Assembly (NCBI GenBank): GCA_964023275.1
Contig: OZ029914.1
Coordinates: 33,891,924 to 33,955,923, forward strand
DNA: 64,000 bases
Direction: 5' to 3'
From: Norana najaformis
Taxonomy: Eukaryota; Annelida; Clitellata; Crassiclitellata; Hormogastridae
Of this stretch, positions 11,331 through 24,300 are shown in pieces. The position numbers and the translations under genes are program-made. The notes beneath the pieces are model-generated. The model did not search any database. It was not told the DNA's origin and saw only the letters and a program-made list of their open reading frames with translations. The stretch's first letter is position 1; each line of letters begins with the position of its first letter.

Positions 11331-12114
11331 AAGAATAGATATGTGGATATTTAATCGCAACAAAACGCGTTTAATAGGATTAAGTACACACCTTGTACAC
11401 CGAGTGCACGGAACTCGCGCATCATCTTATCGCAATGTGGGGCCGTGCAGCGCTGCACGCGACGAGTTTAGCTAATCTGAATGACGCATTAGTTAATATT
11501 CTAATGTATGCATATTAAAAGAAATAATATGAAAGTAACTTAAACGAAAGTGCTGAGCTGATGTTCAGTGTGTAGCTAAGATTAAGAATATTAACTTTGA
11601 AGCATTTTATTGAGAACAAAACAAACGTAGAATTTTATACTGAATCGTCGCCCAATTTTTTCAATTTGCGCAGAGTCGGCACTCATCATTTAAAGTGTTT
11701 TTCTGGGTTGCATTTTGTTCCCGTAATTAAGTGTAAGGTTTTAAGAACACACAGGACAGTGACTGGATTAGGTTATGTTTAATTTGAAGACTGTCAAAGT
11801 CATTAATGATTCCGATTAATGCCATTTGGCAGTCGCTGCAGTTTTTAGACTAGGTAAATGAAGACTAAATTAGGTTAGGTAGATAAAAACTCGGGTTTAG
11901 AATTGACTGACTGACTAGTCTACTTTCCCAAGTGATCAACCTACCTTCATATACATCTAAACTGACTGAAAAACTGGGTGACACACTGCATGACCCTTTA
12001 GACCTACATAAAGGGCGAAGGCACCAGACATTTGTTAACTCCAGGTTGCATAACATCTTTGATTTATATTCATCTAGTGTAGTGCACTTTGTAAACAAAT
12101 TTCCTCTGTATGCA

Positions 12115-12117
<3 letters not shown>

Positions 12118-12178
<61 letters not shown>
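12118..12178. repeat. (TA)n microsatellite
   Basis: About 30 uninterrupted TA units, followed by an interrupted TA/GTATA stretch to about 12210. Confidence 0.97.
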
Positions 12179-12182
<4 letters not shown>

Positions 12183-12654
12183 ATATGTATATTGTATATA
12201 TATATATCAGTAGGCTTAAAATAATCTTTGTGTACTTGCACAGTAAGTTTGAGGGTTCTTTTAAAAAGTCTGCTGGCCAGGACTGTTTTTGTGCATGATC
12301 TGTATCTGTTTTATACGGTTCAGTTCACGCCCAGCCATTTGCAAATGTCATCCCTGGCTGAATGTAGAGTCTTTAGTCCACCAAGTGAAACGTATCAGGT
12401 CATTGACAGTGTGTGCCTTGAATGTTGTCTTATTAAAATGAACAACTAGTCAGCAGCATGCAGTGTTTGATCCAAAGATTTCAAAAAGCTGTTCTAGTGG
12501 CAATGATAGTGATTACATTGAAGTTGGCCATATAATGGATAATAAGAATGTAATGATAATAGTAGCAATAGTAACAGTAATAGTAATAATAATAGTAATA
12601 ATGACAAGCAAAACATCAGTGAAGTCTAGCTAATCCAGAATAATGATCCCCTAA

Positions 12655-13115
12655 TTTAATATTGAAGAACTTATATGAGAGGTGCTAGAAAATGTGGATG
12701 AGGGAATAAATTAGGAGGAAGACTGATGAAGGCGCTGAGATTTGCAGACAACCAGGCAATGCTGGCAAATAGACAAGAAGATCTACAGAGGGTGATGGAC
12801 TGCCTGAACCTAATTTCGATAGAATATGGTATGAAAATAAATATCAAAAAGACAAAGGTTATGAAGATAAGCAGAAAATAAAAAACAACAGTAAGAATAA
12901 TAGTAAATGATGAAGAGTTGTAACAGGTCAGGCAGTTCTGCTACTTAGGAAGTATGATTACAACAGATGCAGAATGTCATAATGAAATAAAAAGAAGGAT
13001 AGTGATGGGAAAGATGCCTTTATGAAGAGGAAAGAATTAATGAGAGGAGGGCTAGACAGGAACCTAAAGAAGAGAATGGTCGAAACATTGACATAGTGTG
13101 GTCTTGTATGAATTG
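12655..13115 (+). mobile_element. LINE reverse transcriptase fragment (endonuclease/RT type)
   Basis: Plus-strand reading gives ALRFADNQAML (the FADD catalytic box with the second Asp changed to Asn), then LQRVMDCL, EYGMKINIKKTKVM, QFCYLGSMIT and KRRI, the standard order of a non-LTR reverse transcriptase. Several stops and frame changes; a dead, 5'-truncated copy with both ends missing. Confidence 0.8.
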
Positions 13116-16084
13116 GAAATATCAGAAAGTGTGTGTGTGTGTGTGTTTGTGTGTGAAAATACACATGAGTAATTGCTTGTGTCTGGAGGTGGAACATAGT
13201 AGTCTGCCCATATTTGTGTTGTCATATTAGTAGCTGATGCCTGCATAGGCAAAACTCCATTTAATGCTTTTAGATAGGTCCTGGGGATTGTTCTGCTACT
13301 TTTATCTGAATTGGTATGTATCTGATGTCGGTGTGCTTGTACAAGTCGTATTCTTTTGTTTGTGTGGCAGAGGGGCTGTCTGTTATCATTCATTGCTAAT
13401 GGCAGTCTCCTCTTGACTTGAATAACAAAGCTAATATAAGCAGAGGGCTATTCATCAGCGCTTGGCAGATAATTAAAGTTATGCCGTTATAAATGAGTTG
13501 TGAGAGGGATCATCGCTTCCCTGGTAAGGATGATTCCAAAATTTGTGGGTAAGGATCTGGGCTTTGCCTGAAATGGTTAATTTGTTACCATGAATATTAT
13601 GTGTACTGAGGAGGAGGTGAAAATAATGAATGAAGCAAGGCCAGTCTTCTGTTGATGCTTCAGGTACAGGTTTAACTTGTTTTTCTTCTATTATTAAACA
13701 CTTACTGTTGAAAAGTGTAGACTACATTGTTTGCGTCTTTTGTTGAGCTGGTATTCCTACAGAAATGCGGATGTTTTTTAGCCACAAAGTGTAAACATAC
13801 ACAAGTGTAGACAGCCTAGTTATCTACAAAAATTGTTTGAGAAGTCTACAAATGGCTGAGCCAGATCTCAACATTAGGTGTTAAGCTTAAGTCCACACTT
13901 ATAGAATGATTCTCTACACTTTTTTAGAGAGTATGACATGAAATTGTTACTAGACTAGATAATGTAACATGGACTAGATAATGTAACGTAGGGTAATCAC
14001 TTAATTTTTTAGATGCCTGTAGTAACAGTATTGGTGTGGTCCTAGTGCTTTGGGATCTTATTGTATGACTCATATTTTGGAACCCAAGACTTGGACGAAG
14101 AGCCGTCAAGTTACAGACTAGATTAAAATATTAAATTTTATAGTGCTCGTCCAGTATTAAATTTTTTACTTTATAACTTTTGACCAACTGCAGTGGAAGG
14201 GATTTTGTTTTAGTTAGGTGCAAGCAGTTATGGATATTCTAAATGGCTGATGGGCTAGGTAAGTTTATCTTTCACTGGTTAAGTGACTAGTAACTGTTGT
14301 TCCAATGACTGCACGATCACGAGGCCTGAAGTGCGTTTCCATTTTCTGATATAGAGGTGAAGTGCAAAAGCCTTTGCAATCTGCCATCTGAATCCTTTAG
14401 TAGGCTTTTGTTGGTGCTGGGCCTGCCCAGTGATTTATGTATTGATTTGTTTTTGTTGTGAACAATATCCCTATTAACACTGTATGTTTTTCTGGCGCAA
14501 ATCTTCATGACTGTTATTTTATCCATGTTTCTGGTTTGGTCTCTGGTTCTTTGGCTTATTATCAGTCACAGGTGTTACTGATCTAAGCGTGCCAATTTGT
14601 GTTTGGAGAATATGGGGCTAAGTTCATGCATTCCATTGGAAACATGCTGATATTGGTTAAATATCTTCATCATCATCATCGTCATCATCATCATCATCAT
14701 ACACCTAATTCTGCTATACCTTAAGATTTTAAATTTTTTATGTTGGTCACCGGTTCAAAATGTCTCTGAAAATATCGGGTTTTTCAGTTTTCAGTTGTAT
14801 TCAGGGTTGTTATAGCTGCCTGAGAAACATAATGTGGTCACAGGACAAACTAGACAGTAGCAGAACTCTTAGGTTTATCTTGTGAGCACCAGTTCTTGCC
14901 AATATTGGTGGTTCAGTAAGTATTGTTCAGTTCTAAATTTAATTCAGTCATAACATTGTACACTTCACTATCAGGTAAATGCATTTATGAATAAAGATAG
15001 TCTTGTTGAATTGCTAACATCGTTCAAGATACAAGACCGCATTTCTACTGTATTATGACTTTCACATTTAGTGACCAGCAGCAGATTATGTAGTCAGTCA
15101 GGAAAGACAGTGTGTGACCTGTTGCATCTTAAGCTGGTGCTTGAACATTCCAGTCACACTTTATCCTGCATCCTTTCAGCATTTTTAGCTTGTGACTGAC
15201 TGTATCTCAGTGACTGATCCTTTATGGAATGACTGGATATGATGTACCATCAGCTGATGTCTTATATGTTTTATATTTACACTAAAGAAGATTTCAAATG
15301 AGATTCATCAAATATGACCTGGGCTTGCTGTTATGGTTTCAGGGTCTGCTGGTCTGTAGCTAGCTAGTGGCTAATTTGCCTTTTGCAGATATCAGTGTTG
15401 CCTCTGGCTTATTGCTGAATTTGTATGGTTTTTTTCTTTATTAAAGCACATAAATCTGTCAGCCAGATAACCTCTGCTCACATTTTGCATGCAAGGTCTT
15501 CATCTTCTTGTTTGTTTCACTTGATGTACAGTAATTTCAAAATTATTTCCACCCATGCGAGATCACAGTGCCATGCTTGCAAGATAATCCCTTGTTGAAA
15601 TCCTTAGATTTCCAAAATATTATTAATTTTCTTTCAGTTTTGAACATGCACTGCTTGCATCTTCTAATTTAGGCTAACGCTTGGTTTTATTTGCGCTACC
15701 GAACATCATTTCTTTAGCAGCTTTTCTTCATCTTGACTGCACTCTGTCGCTTATCAGTACGCTCCTCCGACTGTATTCACCTGATATTCAGATCTAATTG
15801 CAGTGATGTTGCTGGATATATGTTCTTGCTCTTGCTATCCACAGCCACACCCTGCTTGGCGAATGCTTATCGACTGCTGCTATAGCTAGGAAGGAACAAA
15901 CAGATGAACGGCTGTGGTTGACTGGTAGTTGGCTATTTTTACTGGTGGTAGCAGTTTGTGACTGGCCAAGAGATGAGAGAGTGAGTGAGAAAATAAGTGG
16001 GACTAAGACAGTGATAGGAAAAGAGCAAGAGACACACAGACATAGACAAAGAAGAAGAAACCTTGGCAGTGTACCTGAACATAC

Positions 16085-16189
16085 CTGTATGCGCAGAGCT
16101 TCGATGATTGTTTCTAGCCGAATGCCTATCAAAGCCGTGGGGAACATTCCTAATGGCAGCCATTGCCCTTGGTACTGTGGTTGCTGCTG
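16085..16189 (-). CDS. Possible isolated exon, function unknown
   Basis: Minus-strand acceptor CACACTTCAG and donor GTATGT bracket exactly 35 codons in phase 0/0 (QQQPQYQGQWLPLGMFPTAL, then IGIRLETIIEALRIQ). GC content is above its surroundings. No family was recognised and no partner exon was found. Confidence 0.22.
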
Positions 16190-18479
16190 CTGAAGTGTGT
16201 TGTTGGTAGATGTAGCTTATTGTAATTTTTGTATTATTTTATCCTTTGTTAAAACAATCTGTTCTAGGATAATCTAGGTGTCGTTTGGTTAGTGGTTTTG
16301 CTTGTTTAATAGGTGCTGATGATTCTTATGTCTGTCTCTTTCTATTCTTCACTCTTTGTCCATCTTCTTGACTGGATTTCTATATGTCTTGGCAGTCCAG
16401 ACATTTAAAATTGACTCTTGTCTCTTGCTGCCTGTCTTTATGTTTCTGCCAGTGTCTTTTTCTGTATGTCCTAAAGTTGTCTGTTTTTCTTTCTGCCTGT
16501 TTTTCTGATTATTTTTACTTTGGTCTGTCTTTATCTTTGAGGTATATGTCTGTCTTCTTTTAAATTTCTTGGCTGTTCTGTCATTCTGCATCTGCCTGAT
16601 TCTGTCTTTCATAGTCCTTCTGTTTGTGTGTCTCTAGCCTGCTCTGACTCTGTATGTTTGTACTGGTGCTTCTGTCTCTTTGTAAACAATATTTAGATTT
16701 TATTTACTCAAAGCAAGCCAACATTTGAGCCAATTTCCGTCTCCCTATAGTGTAGTAGGATGTGCTGTTTAACATTCATGTCAAATATAAAGCACACAGG
16801 TCCACACTACTATGCCTACTATATACTCTGTTGGTGTATGTGTGCTTAAACCTATATGTGTGTGTATAGGCACACACACCCATGCACATGCTGATATTCA
16901 GTGTTGGGTTGGCAACTCTGCAGCACAGAGCTTTTTAAAGAGTCTCATACATTTTAATATGGACTGAAACGGTGTTATAAGGCAGTACTTAGCAGCCATA
17001 TCAAGAATTACATTACATGGGGATCCCATGCATGTGTAAAAAAGTTGCAGATGTATGCATCAAACCATTAATAGAAAATTACAGAGTGTAAAGCTAGAGC
17101 CAAATGCACCATAATGGCTGCAACTAAGTCTTGCCATGCCATGCTGCAAAGGTATAATCTGCTATTCTTCCTCACTACAGTACTCCTGAATTTGCACCGT
17201 AATGTAACCAGTTTTACTGTATAATGTGTAAGCGTATTGTACCCCATTCTACAGTGTTATTTATATAGACGTATGATATAGTGCCTAAATAATAATTATT
17301 ATGCAGAAGGGGAAGAGAGAAAATTGGTACCCCTCCCCACTTTCTAGTGCATAGTTACACCTCTATTATACCTCATCGTGACCTTTAGATGTTTGGATCT
17401 CAATGTTCTGAGTAAGTTCATATCTGTGTAATTTTGATTTGTTAATTAATTGTTTTTACAGTATATATGCTTACTCTTGCACCGCATGTGGCTGCAGTCA
17501 GAGAATAACTGTAGATGTGCAGCACCTTTTCTTAGCGTCAGCCTTACTACAAAGCTTTATAAATCGTCTTATTATTATTAAGTACCTCACAAAAGTGCTG
17601 TGAATGAATGTTTAACATGCACTTGGTGCATCCGCTTATCTTTGCATCCGTACGTCCAATTCATCCATCCATCTTAGGGATGTGAGATTTGCTTCGAGAT
17701 TCGATTAGATTTGAATCAGCATTGATGAGTTATGTCCTTTCAGTATCAGAAAGATACACTATCGATAAGTAAAGATTTTAATCAAGTAATTTCTTTGCTG
17801 GTTTATGGCTACAAAATTGATTGTGATCACAGAATGATTGGTTATGCACTATGAAATTGAATGCGCAATAAAGGCAGCATTGACTCAGATATAGCAAAAT
17901 CTAGCACCTAAAATATTGGGGCTCAGCATTGCACTGGAATAACAGAAGTGCTGTGGTGTGCTACAAGTAGGCAATGATGTATTTTACTGTTGATAATTTA
18001 GTGATAATATTTCATCCAGCTATGAGGTGACCATGCTCCAATATATTAGGTGCTAGTTTTTGCCATGTTTGAGCCAATCCTGTATTTTGGTCAGTAAACT
18101 CTTTAAGGATATGGCTGTTTCACTGACCCATAGGAGCCTTTTTAACTCTATAACTGAGATACAAGTTTGGTCAGTGTTAGCAATGTCAGATTAGTGCAAC
18201 TTTTTTATTAAGTAGGCTAGTTTTGCAATGTGAGATGTTCATGTTTAATTTTTATTTTTCTGTATGTTTTACTGTTTGTCTGTTTTTCAACTTGGAGATT
18301 AGCCTATAGGTCAAGTTCATTCACTAAATGAAAAAGTATAAAAGAAGTAGGATGAATACTGGTTCCGTAACTTCCAAATATTTTAGCGACGCATGTATGA
18401 TGTTGAAAGTTTGCGTCTGTGGCACACTTGAAGACTTTTCCAGTGTTGCAATTTTACACCTGTGGCATGCTAACCCAAG

Positions 18480-18737
18480 AGGCATCCCTGAGTATGAAGT
18501 GTTAGCAACTTCATTTTCGTAGCCTTGGCCTATGAGAGTGTGTGGCCAGTCCACTCTCTTGCTGTCTGATCTTCCCACTGACGGTGTTTGGTTGGTATAC
18601 TCACTGTAATTGAGTTGGCTAGGAGGCACAGTGGAGACGATATCTCAAAACAAATTTTTGCCCTGATGGGGATGTGAACTCCAACCTCTTGCTTGACAGT
18701 CCATTACACTAACCACTAGGCTATCATACACCCCTAC
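18480..18737 (-). mobile_element. tRNA-derived SINE (family 2)
   Basis: GTTAGCAACTTCATTTTCGT to CTAACCACTAGGCTATCATA, the same order as 45290-45525. Full length or nearly so. Confidence 0.72.
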
Positions 18738-20129
18738 CATGTGTATTGATTGATAGTTTATGTCTCACCTAATCTAATCTGAGGACAGAATTGTAGCCCT
18801 ATGATTAATTTCAAAAACTTCAAACTGTCGATCAGCCATAGTCGATGGTTTGAAAATCACTGTTAAGTTCTTAATAATTGTCAGACATGTGCATACGATG
18901 TCCATGGCAGTGTTATATGTAACATACATTATACGTATATTTCATGTGATATATACAGTATATATATAGGCTGTATAAGAGTATGTAGGTGTGGTTGCTT
19001 TCGTCACTTTGGGCATGAGTGCCTTCTGAGCGCTGTGATTCGATCCAAATATTGATTTGAAATTGAATCAAGAGCACTGATTCAATATGAGATTCAATTT
19101 GAAAGAAAATGAATAATTTGCAGGCCCCAAATCCATCCATCCGTCCTTCCATCTATCCATCCATACAATCTAGTACTAGGTTAGTGATGTTGAAGTTTTT
19201 TCCATATGTTTTTTTTTCATTTTGGACTAAGGATGCATCAGCCATTCAGTTCAGAACCAGGGTTTTAATTCCTGGTATAGCATTTAGTTTGTAATATATG
19301 TCTGTAAGGAAAGGTTTTAGAATTGTTGGATTATTGGTGATTCTGCACTTCAGCAAAAGATCCTTCATCTGGAAGGCAATATGTTTAGAGGCATTCAGTA
19401 AGTGAATGATTACCTTTTCTTACTTTATGTTACCTGGGGTTTTGGAGTTCTTTGCGTTCATTGCTAGCAGCCACGTGGAGGTCATGCTGTCAGTAGTCTG
19501 TATCTTTTTGACCAGAGCCCTACATACTTGTTTGCAGGCCTTGAACAAAACAGATTGTAAGCGAAGGTCTGAAGAACATCATAGCAATTACTAGGATGTG
19601 GTCTGATAAATACAAGAGGTAGGATATCCGTCAGTATTGCTCCAAATCAAACCTTATGTTGTTGATAAGTTTCAGAAGTTTCAGATGTGTAACAGAAGTT
19701 TCTGCTGTATCGAATAAGAGCTAGAATGTGTAAGAGATCTGGCAAATCTGCAGGTCCCTTTCAGCAGTTGTAATCGGCATTTTATTGCCTGTTTTAGGGC
19801 TAAGTCTTTTGACACTTGCTCTGCAATCTGTCCTCTTAGAAGTGCAAGCAAGCAGGCAAACAGGTAGGCAGGCAACTGTAGAGCTCGTGAGCGCCCAACT
19901 TCTGTTAGCAAGACAGACAGACTTAGGGTGGATAGTGGATACCAGAGCGGCACAGGCGTGCAGACAGACATACAGGCAGACAGACTTGAGAATGAACAGT
20001 AACAGCCAGGGCGTAGGGTTAAGTGGGGAGAGTGTTTTAGAGGTGCATAAAGGAAAGCAGAGAAACGCAGGGGCAGCTGCCGAGGGAGAGTAATTCTATC
20101 TTCTGGAATATAATAGGATTGGCCCACAG

Positions 20130-20251
20130 GTTCTGTCAGTCAGCGCGGCGGGCGGCGTGTGGCTAGAACCGCTGCTCAGCCTGCTGTGTGGGGTTTGTGG
20201 TTCTGGTTGCTCAGCCAGAGAGACTGAAACCAAGAAAGTTCCCAACACCGA
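20130..20251 (+). promoter_or_regulatory. Candidate neurocalcin promoter / untranslated first exon
   Basis: A short CpG-dense patch (GCGCGGCGGGCGGCG near 20147-20160) in otherwise CpG-poor DNA, followed by a consensus donor GTGAGT at 20252. Splicing to 20910 would leave an intron of about 660 bp. Position and composition only; no TATA box was identified. Confidence 0.3.
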
Positions 20252-20909
20252 GTGAGTCGTTTCCGGCTAAGAAGAATGCTGCCCAGCCTCTCACCATGGC
20301 CGTTTGTGAGGGAAACCGGTTAACAGATTCTAAGCCCATTACTGTTTTTAGATTCGTTTTTTGTTTTATGATGGAAAGCCGTTTATGGCATGGTAATGTA
20401 CGAGAACTGTGGTTTCTAAATCATATATGATATTCTTTAGTTTTCTGTATTAATGACAACATTACAGACTGCCTGTATTTAATTTGTATATTCTGCATGT
20501 ATAATTTATTAGGATGATTTTAGTGTGATTAATGAAGAAATTTTTTTTGTATTCTTATATATTGGTGTGTATATACTTACATGATATATATATATATACA
20601 CACATAAACACATACATAGATAAGTAAATACATACATGTATATATACATAAATGCCTTGTAAGCTGTTCTGTGTGTATGTGTGTCTGTGCAAGTGAATTC
20701 ATAAGCTGATTAATAAGTCTGCCAAGCCCTTTGTGAGCCCGTAAGCTACTTGATTTAATTAGCTTCTGATTTACATAGAGAGCTTGAAATAAGAGTTGCA
20801 ATCAAGGTCTTGGAATTTGCTGAAAGCTTGAAGCACTGATTGGCTTTGTAGATCATTAATAAAGGGGCCTTTCTTGAACTGAACGGGTTGCTTTGCCCTC
20901 TACTTGCAG

Positions 20910-21003
20910 GTTTTAGGTGATTTACGTTTGCTGTGGTAACGAGCGAGAGCACCCAGCAACAGGAACAGCCTTACTGACTGTTGCTCTACTTTGTGAGTAA
21001 AGA
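20910..21003 (+). other. Nca: 5'UTR part of neurocalcin coding exon 1
   Basis: A good acceptor (CTCTACTTGCAG) ends at 20909. The 94 bp before the ATG hold no other ATG, so at least one untranslated exon lies upstream. Confidence 0.55.
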
Positions 21004-21381
21004 ATGGGGAAACAGAACAGCAAACTCAAACCTGAACAGCTTGAGGATCTGCGCAACAACACACAGTTCTCAGATGAAGAGATACAGGAGTGGTACAAGG
21101 GCTTCCTCAAGGACTGCCCCACTGGCCAGTTGTCGGTTGAGGAATTCAAAAAGATCTACGGCAACTTCTTCCCATACGGGGATGCATCGAAGTTTGCTGA
21201 GCATGTTTTTCGTACGTTCGACTCGAATTCAGATGGAGCAATAGACTTCCGAGAGTTCATCTGTGCACTGAGCGTGACGTCACGTGGAAAGCTAGAACAG
21301 AAACTTAAGTGGGCATTTAACATGTATGATTTGGATGGCAATGGATACATATCGCGACAAGAAATGCTGGAAATAGTTACA
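21004..21381 (+). CDS. Nca: Neurocalcin coding exon 1 (myristoyl site, EF1-EF3)
   Basis: 126 codons from MGKQNSK to MLEIVT, donor GTAAGT at 21382, phase 0. The untranslated leader of the same exon begins at 20910 after the acceptor TACTTGCAG. Confidence 0.95.
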
Positions 21382-24300
21382 GTAAGTGTCCAGTACCAAC
21401 TCTTGTATTGTTTCATGTAACTTGCATGTTTCTTGGTTAAAGATGGATTTGAGTGTAGGGTGTACAGTAAATGTATGTGGTTTTCTATATAGCGACTGTA
21501 TGGCCTCGACCCAGGCTCATTTTTCAGTGAATTTATCGGGTGAGATCTTTCACTGAATGTTAGCTGGTGCAGCTTTTTATATTGATTCTACAAAATTTCT
21601 GCCTCACAGCACTACAATGCTGCCTGTTTGAATGGGCGCCATGCCATTTAAGGTCCCCATTCACGGACCATGCTTGCCCGAGATTAAAATCTCTGAAATA
21701 AGCCACAATCGGTATGCAAACTAGAATTGTCACACACAGAAGCTCATTGACATATACATTAAAGTACTGCTGTGGTTGAGTTATATAAGAAAAAGATCAG
21801 TCCCTCGAGCGAAATGGAGAGGCAGCAGTGGATAGGAAGTATTGACAGTATTGGCAGCGGTGGATAGGAAGTATTGAAGTATTGGATAATGATGTATTGA
21901 CTGCAATTGTTTACCCTTGGGATGGCCATTCCTCTCTAATCAAATATCCCATGAAAGAGGAAAACCAATAGACTCAGTTATGCCTGAGTTTGCAAGAGGG
22001 TAACAGAGAACAGAAATCTTGAATTACATCATAGTGACTTGAATCTCTAGTTTAATGAGCCTACATTGTATTGCAGGTCTAATGTAGGTTAAAGTGTTTT
22101 GATATTATGGCTACCCATTTAGTAGCGCTTTTTGTGTTTCACAAGATGAAGCTTCAGGGATCTTATGGTCAATTTCAGTTTTATATTTGGAAGTCTTACG
22201 TGATACAGTGCAGTCCTGTTTATGTGGGACCTGTTTACACGTGAATCCGCTTAACGTGCAGTTGTGGCATGCCTCCAGATACCATCTGTTTAACATACGG
22301 ACATGTTAACACATGATACAGGAACTTGCGTTGTAGTGCTATGAGGCAGAAATTTTGTAAAATCAATATAAAAAGCTGCACCAGCTAATATTCAGTCTGA
22401 TTGTCATTATTTTAGATAGCTGGTATTAGCTGTTCGCAGCTGTTTGAATATTTGGCAAGAGTTGCTGGCTGCAGCTGGCTTTAAGTCCGGCAAGGGGCAG
22501 TACATGTCTCAAGCAAGTGAACTTAATATAGCGGCACATGTCTTCACTCCCCAAACGGATAAGGGACCACACCTAGTAGTGTAGCTGAGATAAATTATGG
22601 TATTTGTTTCCTCTGCCTGTCAGCCAGTCTAGCAAACACCAGCAGCAGCTTAACTTCTGTCTCAACCAAAGTTACAAAAGCTGTGTACCGATAAGCTTGG
22701 GAGTCCAGTTCAGGGACGTCATGCTTTAAAATAATATCTGGAAACTGTAGAAAATAATGTAGCCAGAAATATAGATTGTCTGGTATTAAACTTCAATAAC
22801 AAGAGAGCAATGGCCTTTTGAAAGTAATTGAACAAGATCGTGTATCTGGTAGCAGGCTACAGTGCAAGCGCCTTCACATCAGGCAACCTATGTTTTTGAG
22901 CTCTAGCGCAAAGGTTAAGACTTACATAAATCATGCACTACTGTATTTCACTTGGCCCTCTTAACCCGCGGTTCATAGTGATTGCCTCCAGACCTCCACA
23001 TGTAAACGAGTCTACACTGTACAGTCTAATCTGGAAACTTTTATAGCACTGTTATTGTGTTACGCAAGGTGTCAGTTGATAGTTGCTTCCAAGTAAAATT
23101 GAATTACAGAATAACGGTCCATTGGACAGGTTATCTGATCATAAGTGCTTTGTTGGACTAGGTGTAAACTGAAAATTTTAATTTTAAGCAGCAACTGTGG
23201 CTGTGTCTTTTAGGCCTAGTGGCATCCAGAAACATGTTTAGGTGGAGGGAAATGTCTTTAAATTTCTGTTTGTGATCATGCTTTTCTACTTTTATGGGAG
23301 TGATCTTTCTCTGATGTACGGTACTTAATGTGTAAATGAGAACAGAAAAATGCTGTGAGGGCAGGATTTGAATGCAATGAATCCTAAGTAGTGTGGTTTG
23401 ATATTCATTTGAGTTCATATGTGCCCCATAAGTGCTACTTGCAAATAAGGTACTGGTGACTTGTGGTTGCCTTACTTTCAGTTGGTGACACCCACAACCA
23501 TTCACAGAAGCTGCTAAGCGATGTTGGGGAATTTTTGGCTATAGGAAAAGGAATGCCAGAAGTTGCATGCATGATTTGATGACAAGAATGTGGATACAGC
23601 AGTTTATGAGAGCTTTAAACAGAACAGATATGACAGAGATTTATGAGACTCTTTGAATGCTTGAACTTCTGCTTAAGGCAAAGCACTTAAGATGATGAAT
23701 TGGGAGATTGAACACCAACGATGGTTACTGCCCTGTGTATATCATGGTTCTTGAATAATGAGGTAGGAAGGGGTATTCTTTTCTCAATACTTCAGGGATT
23801 GCCCCAATATCAGATGGTGGCAGGATTTATTCTGCATGTGGAGGATTTAGCACAGGATGCTCATTTTCTTTGTTGCCTGTATGTACTCTAAGTAACTTTA
23901 ACACAGGAGGCCCAACAGATATTAATCAGGATTTTTCAGCTGCAGAAATATATTCCAGAGTCATTTCTTAGCGACTGGAAGAGAGAAGAAAAAAACATCT
24001 GTTCATTAAGCTGACCTGATAATGGGTATGAAGAGTTAGCGAGCTCAGTGTACTAGAGCTGAAGGCTGTATCTACTCTGTTTTTGTAGCTGAAATCAGTA
24101 AAGGGCACAAGTTTATGGCAGATATCTTGATATTTCCATACATCCTAATAGAGGAAGGAATCGCTATCTTTATATACTGTTAGCCCAGTGTGCTAGCCAT
24201 TTGATTTCTTTGCCAGAAAATGAAAAAAGAGTAGATGCACTTACAGCTGTATTTTCAGCTAAATGACTTGACCTTATAACCTGTATACCTGTCAAAAAAT

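Larger units (their letters stand above)
9405..20129. other. Intergenic stretch between tetraspanin and neurocalcin
   Basis: Holds the 12-bp array, SINEs, the LINE RT piece at 12655-13115, simple repeats (TA 12118, TAA near 12545, GT 13130, CAT near 14665, TCTG-rich 16340-16680, CCAT near 19130, CAGA/CAGG 19840-19990) and two candidate untranslated exons. No conserved coding gene was recognised. Confidence 0.5.

Noticed and set aside
16349-16612. 87-codon Lys/Gln/Thr-rich minus-strand frame
   Set aside because: It is the reading of a degenerate TCTG/TTTC-rich stretch, with no domain and no conservation cue.
19681-20127. 148-codon minus-strand frame and 102-codon plus-strand frame
   Set aside because: Both follow from CAGA/CAGG-like low-complexity sequence, which keeps several frames open at once.
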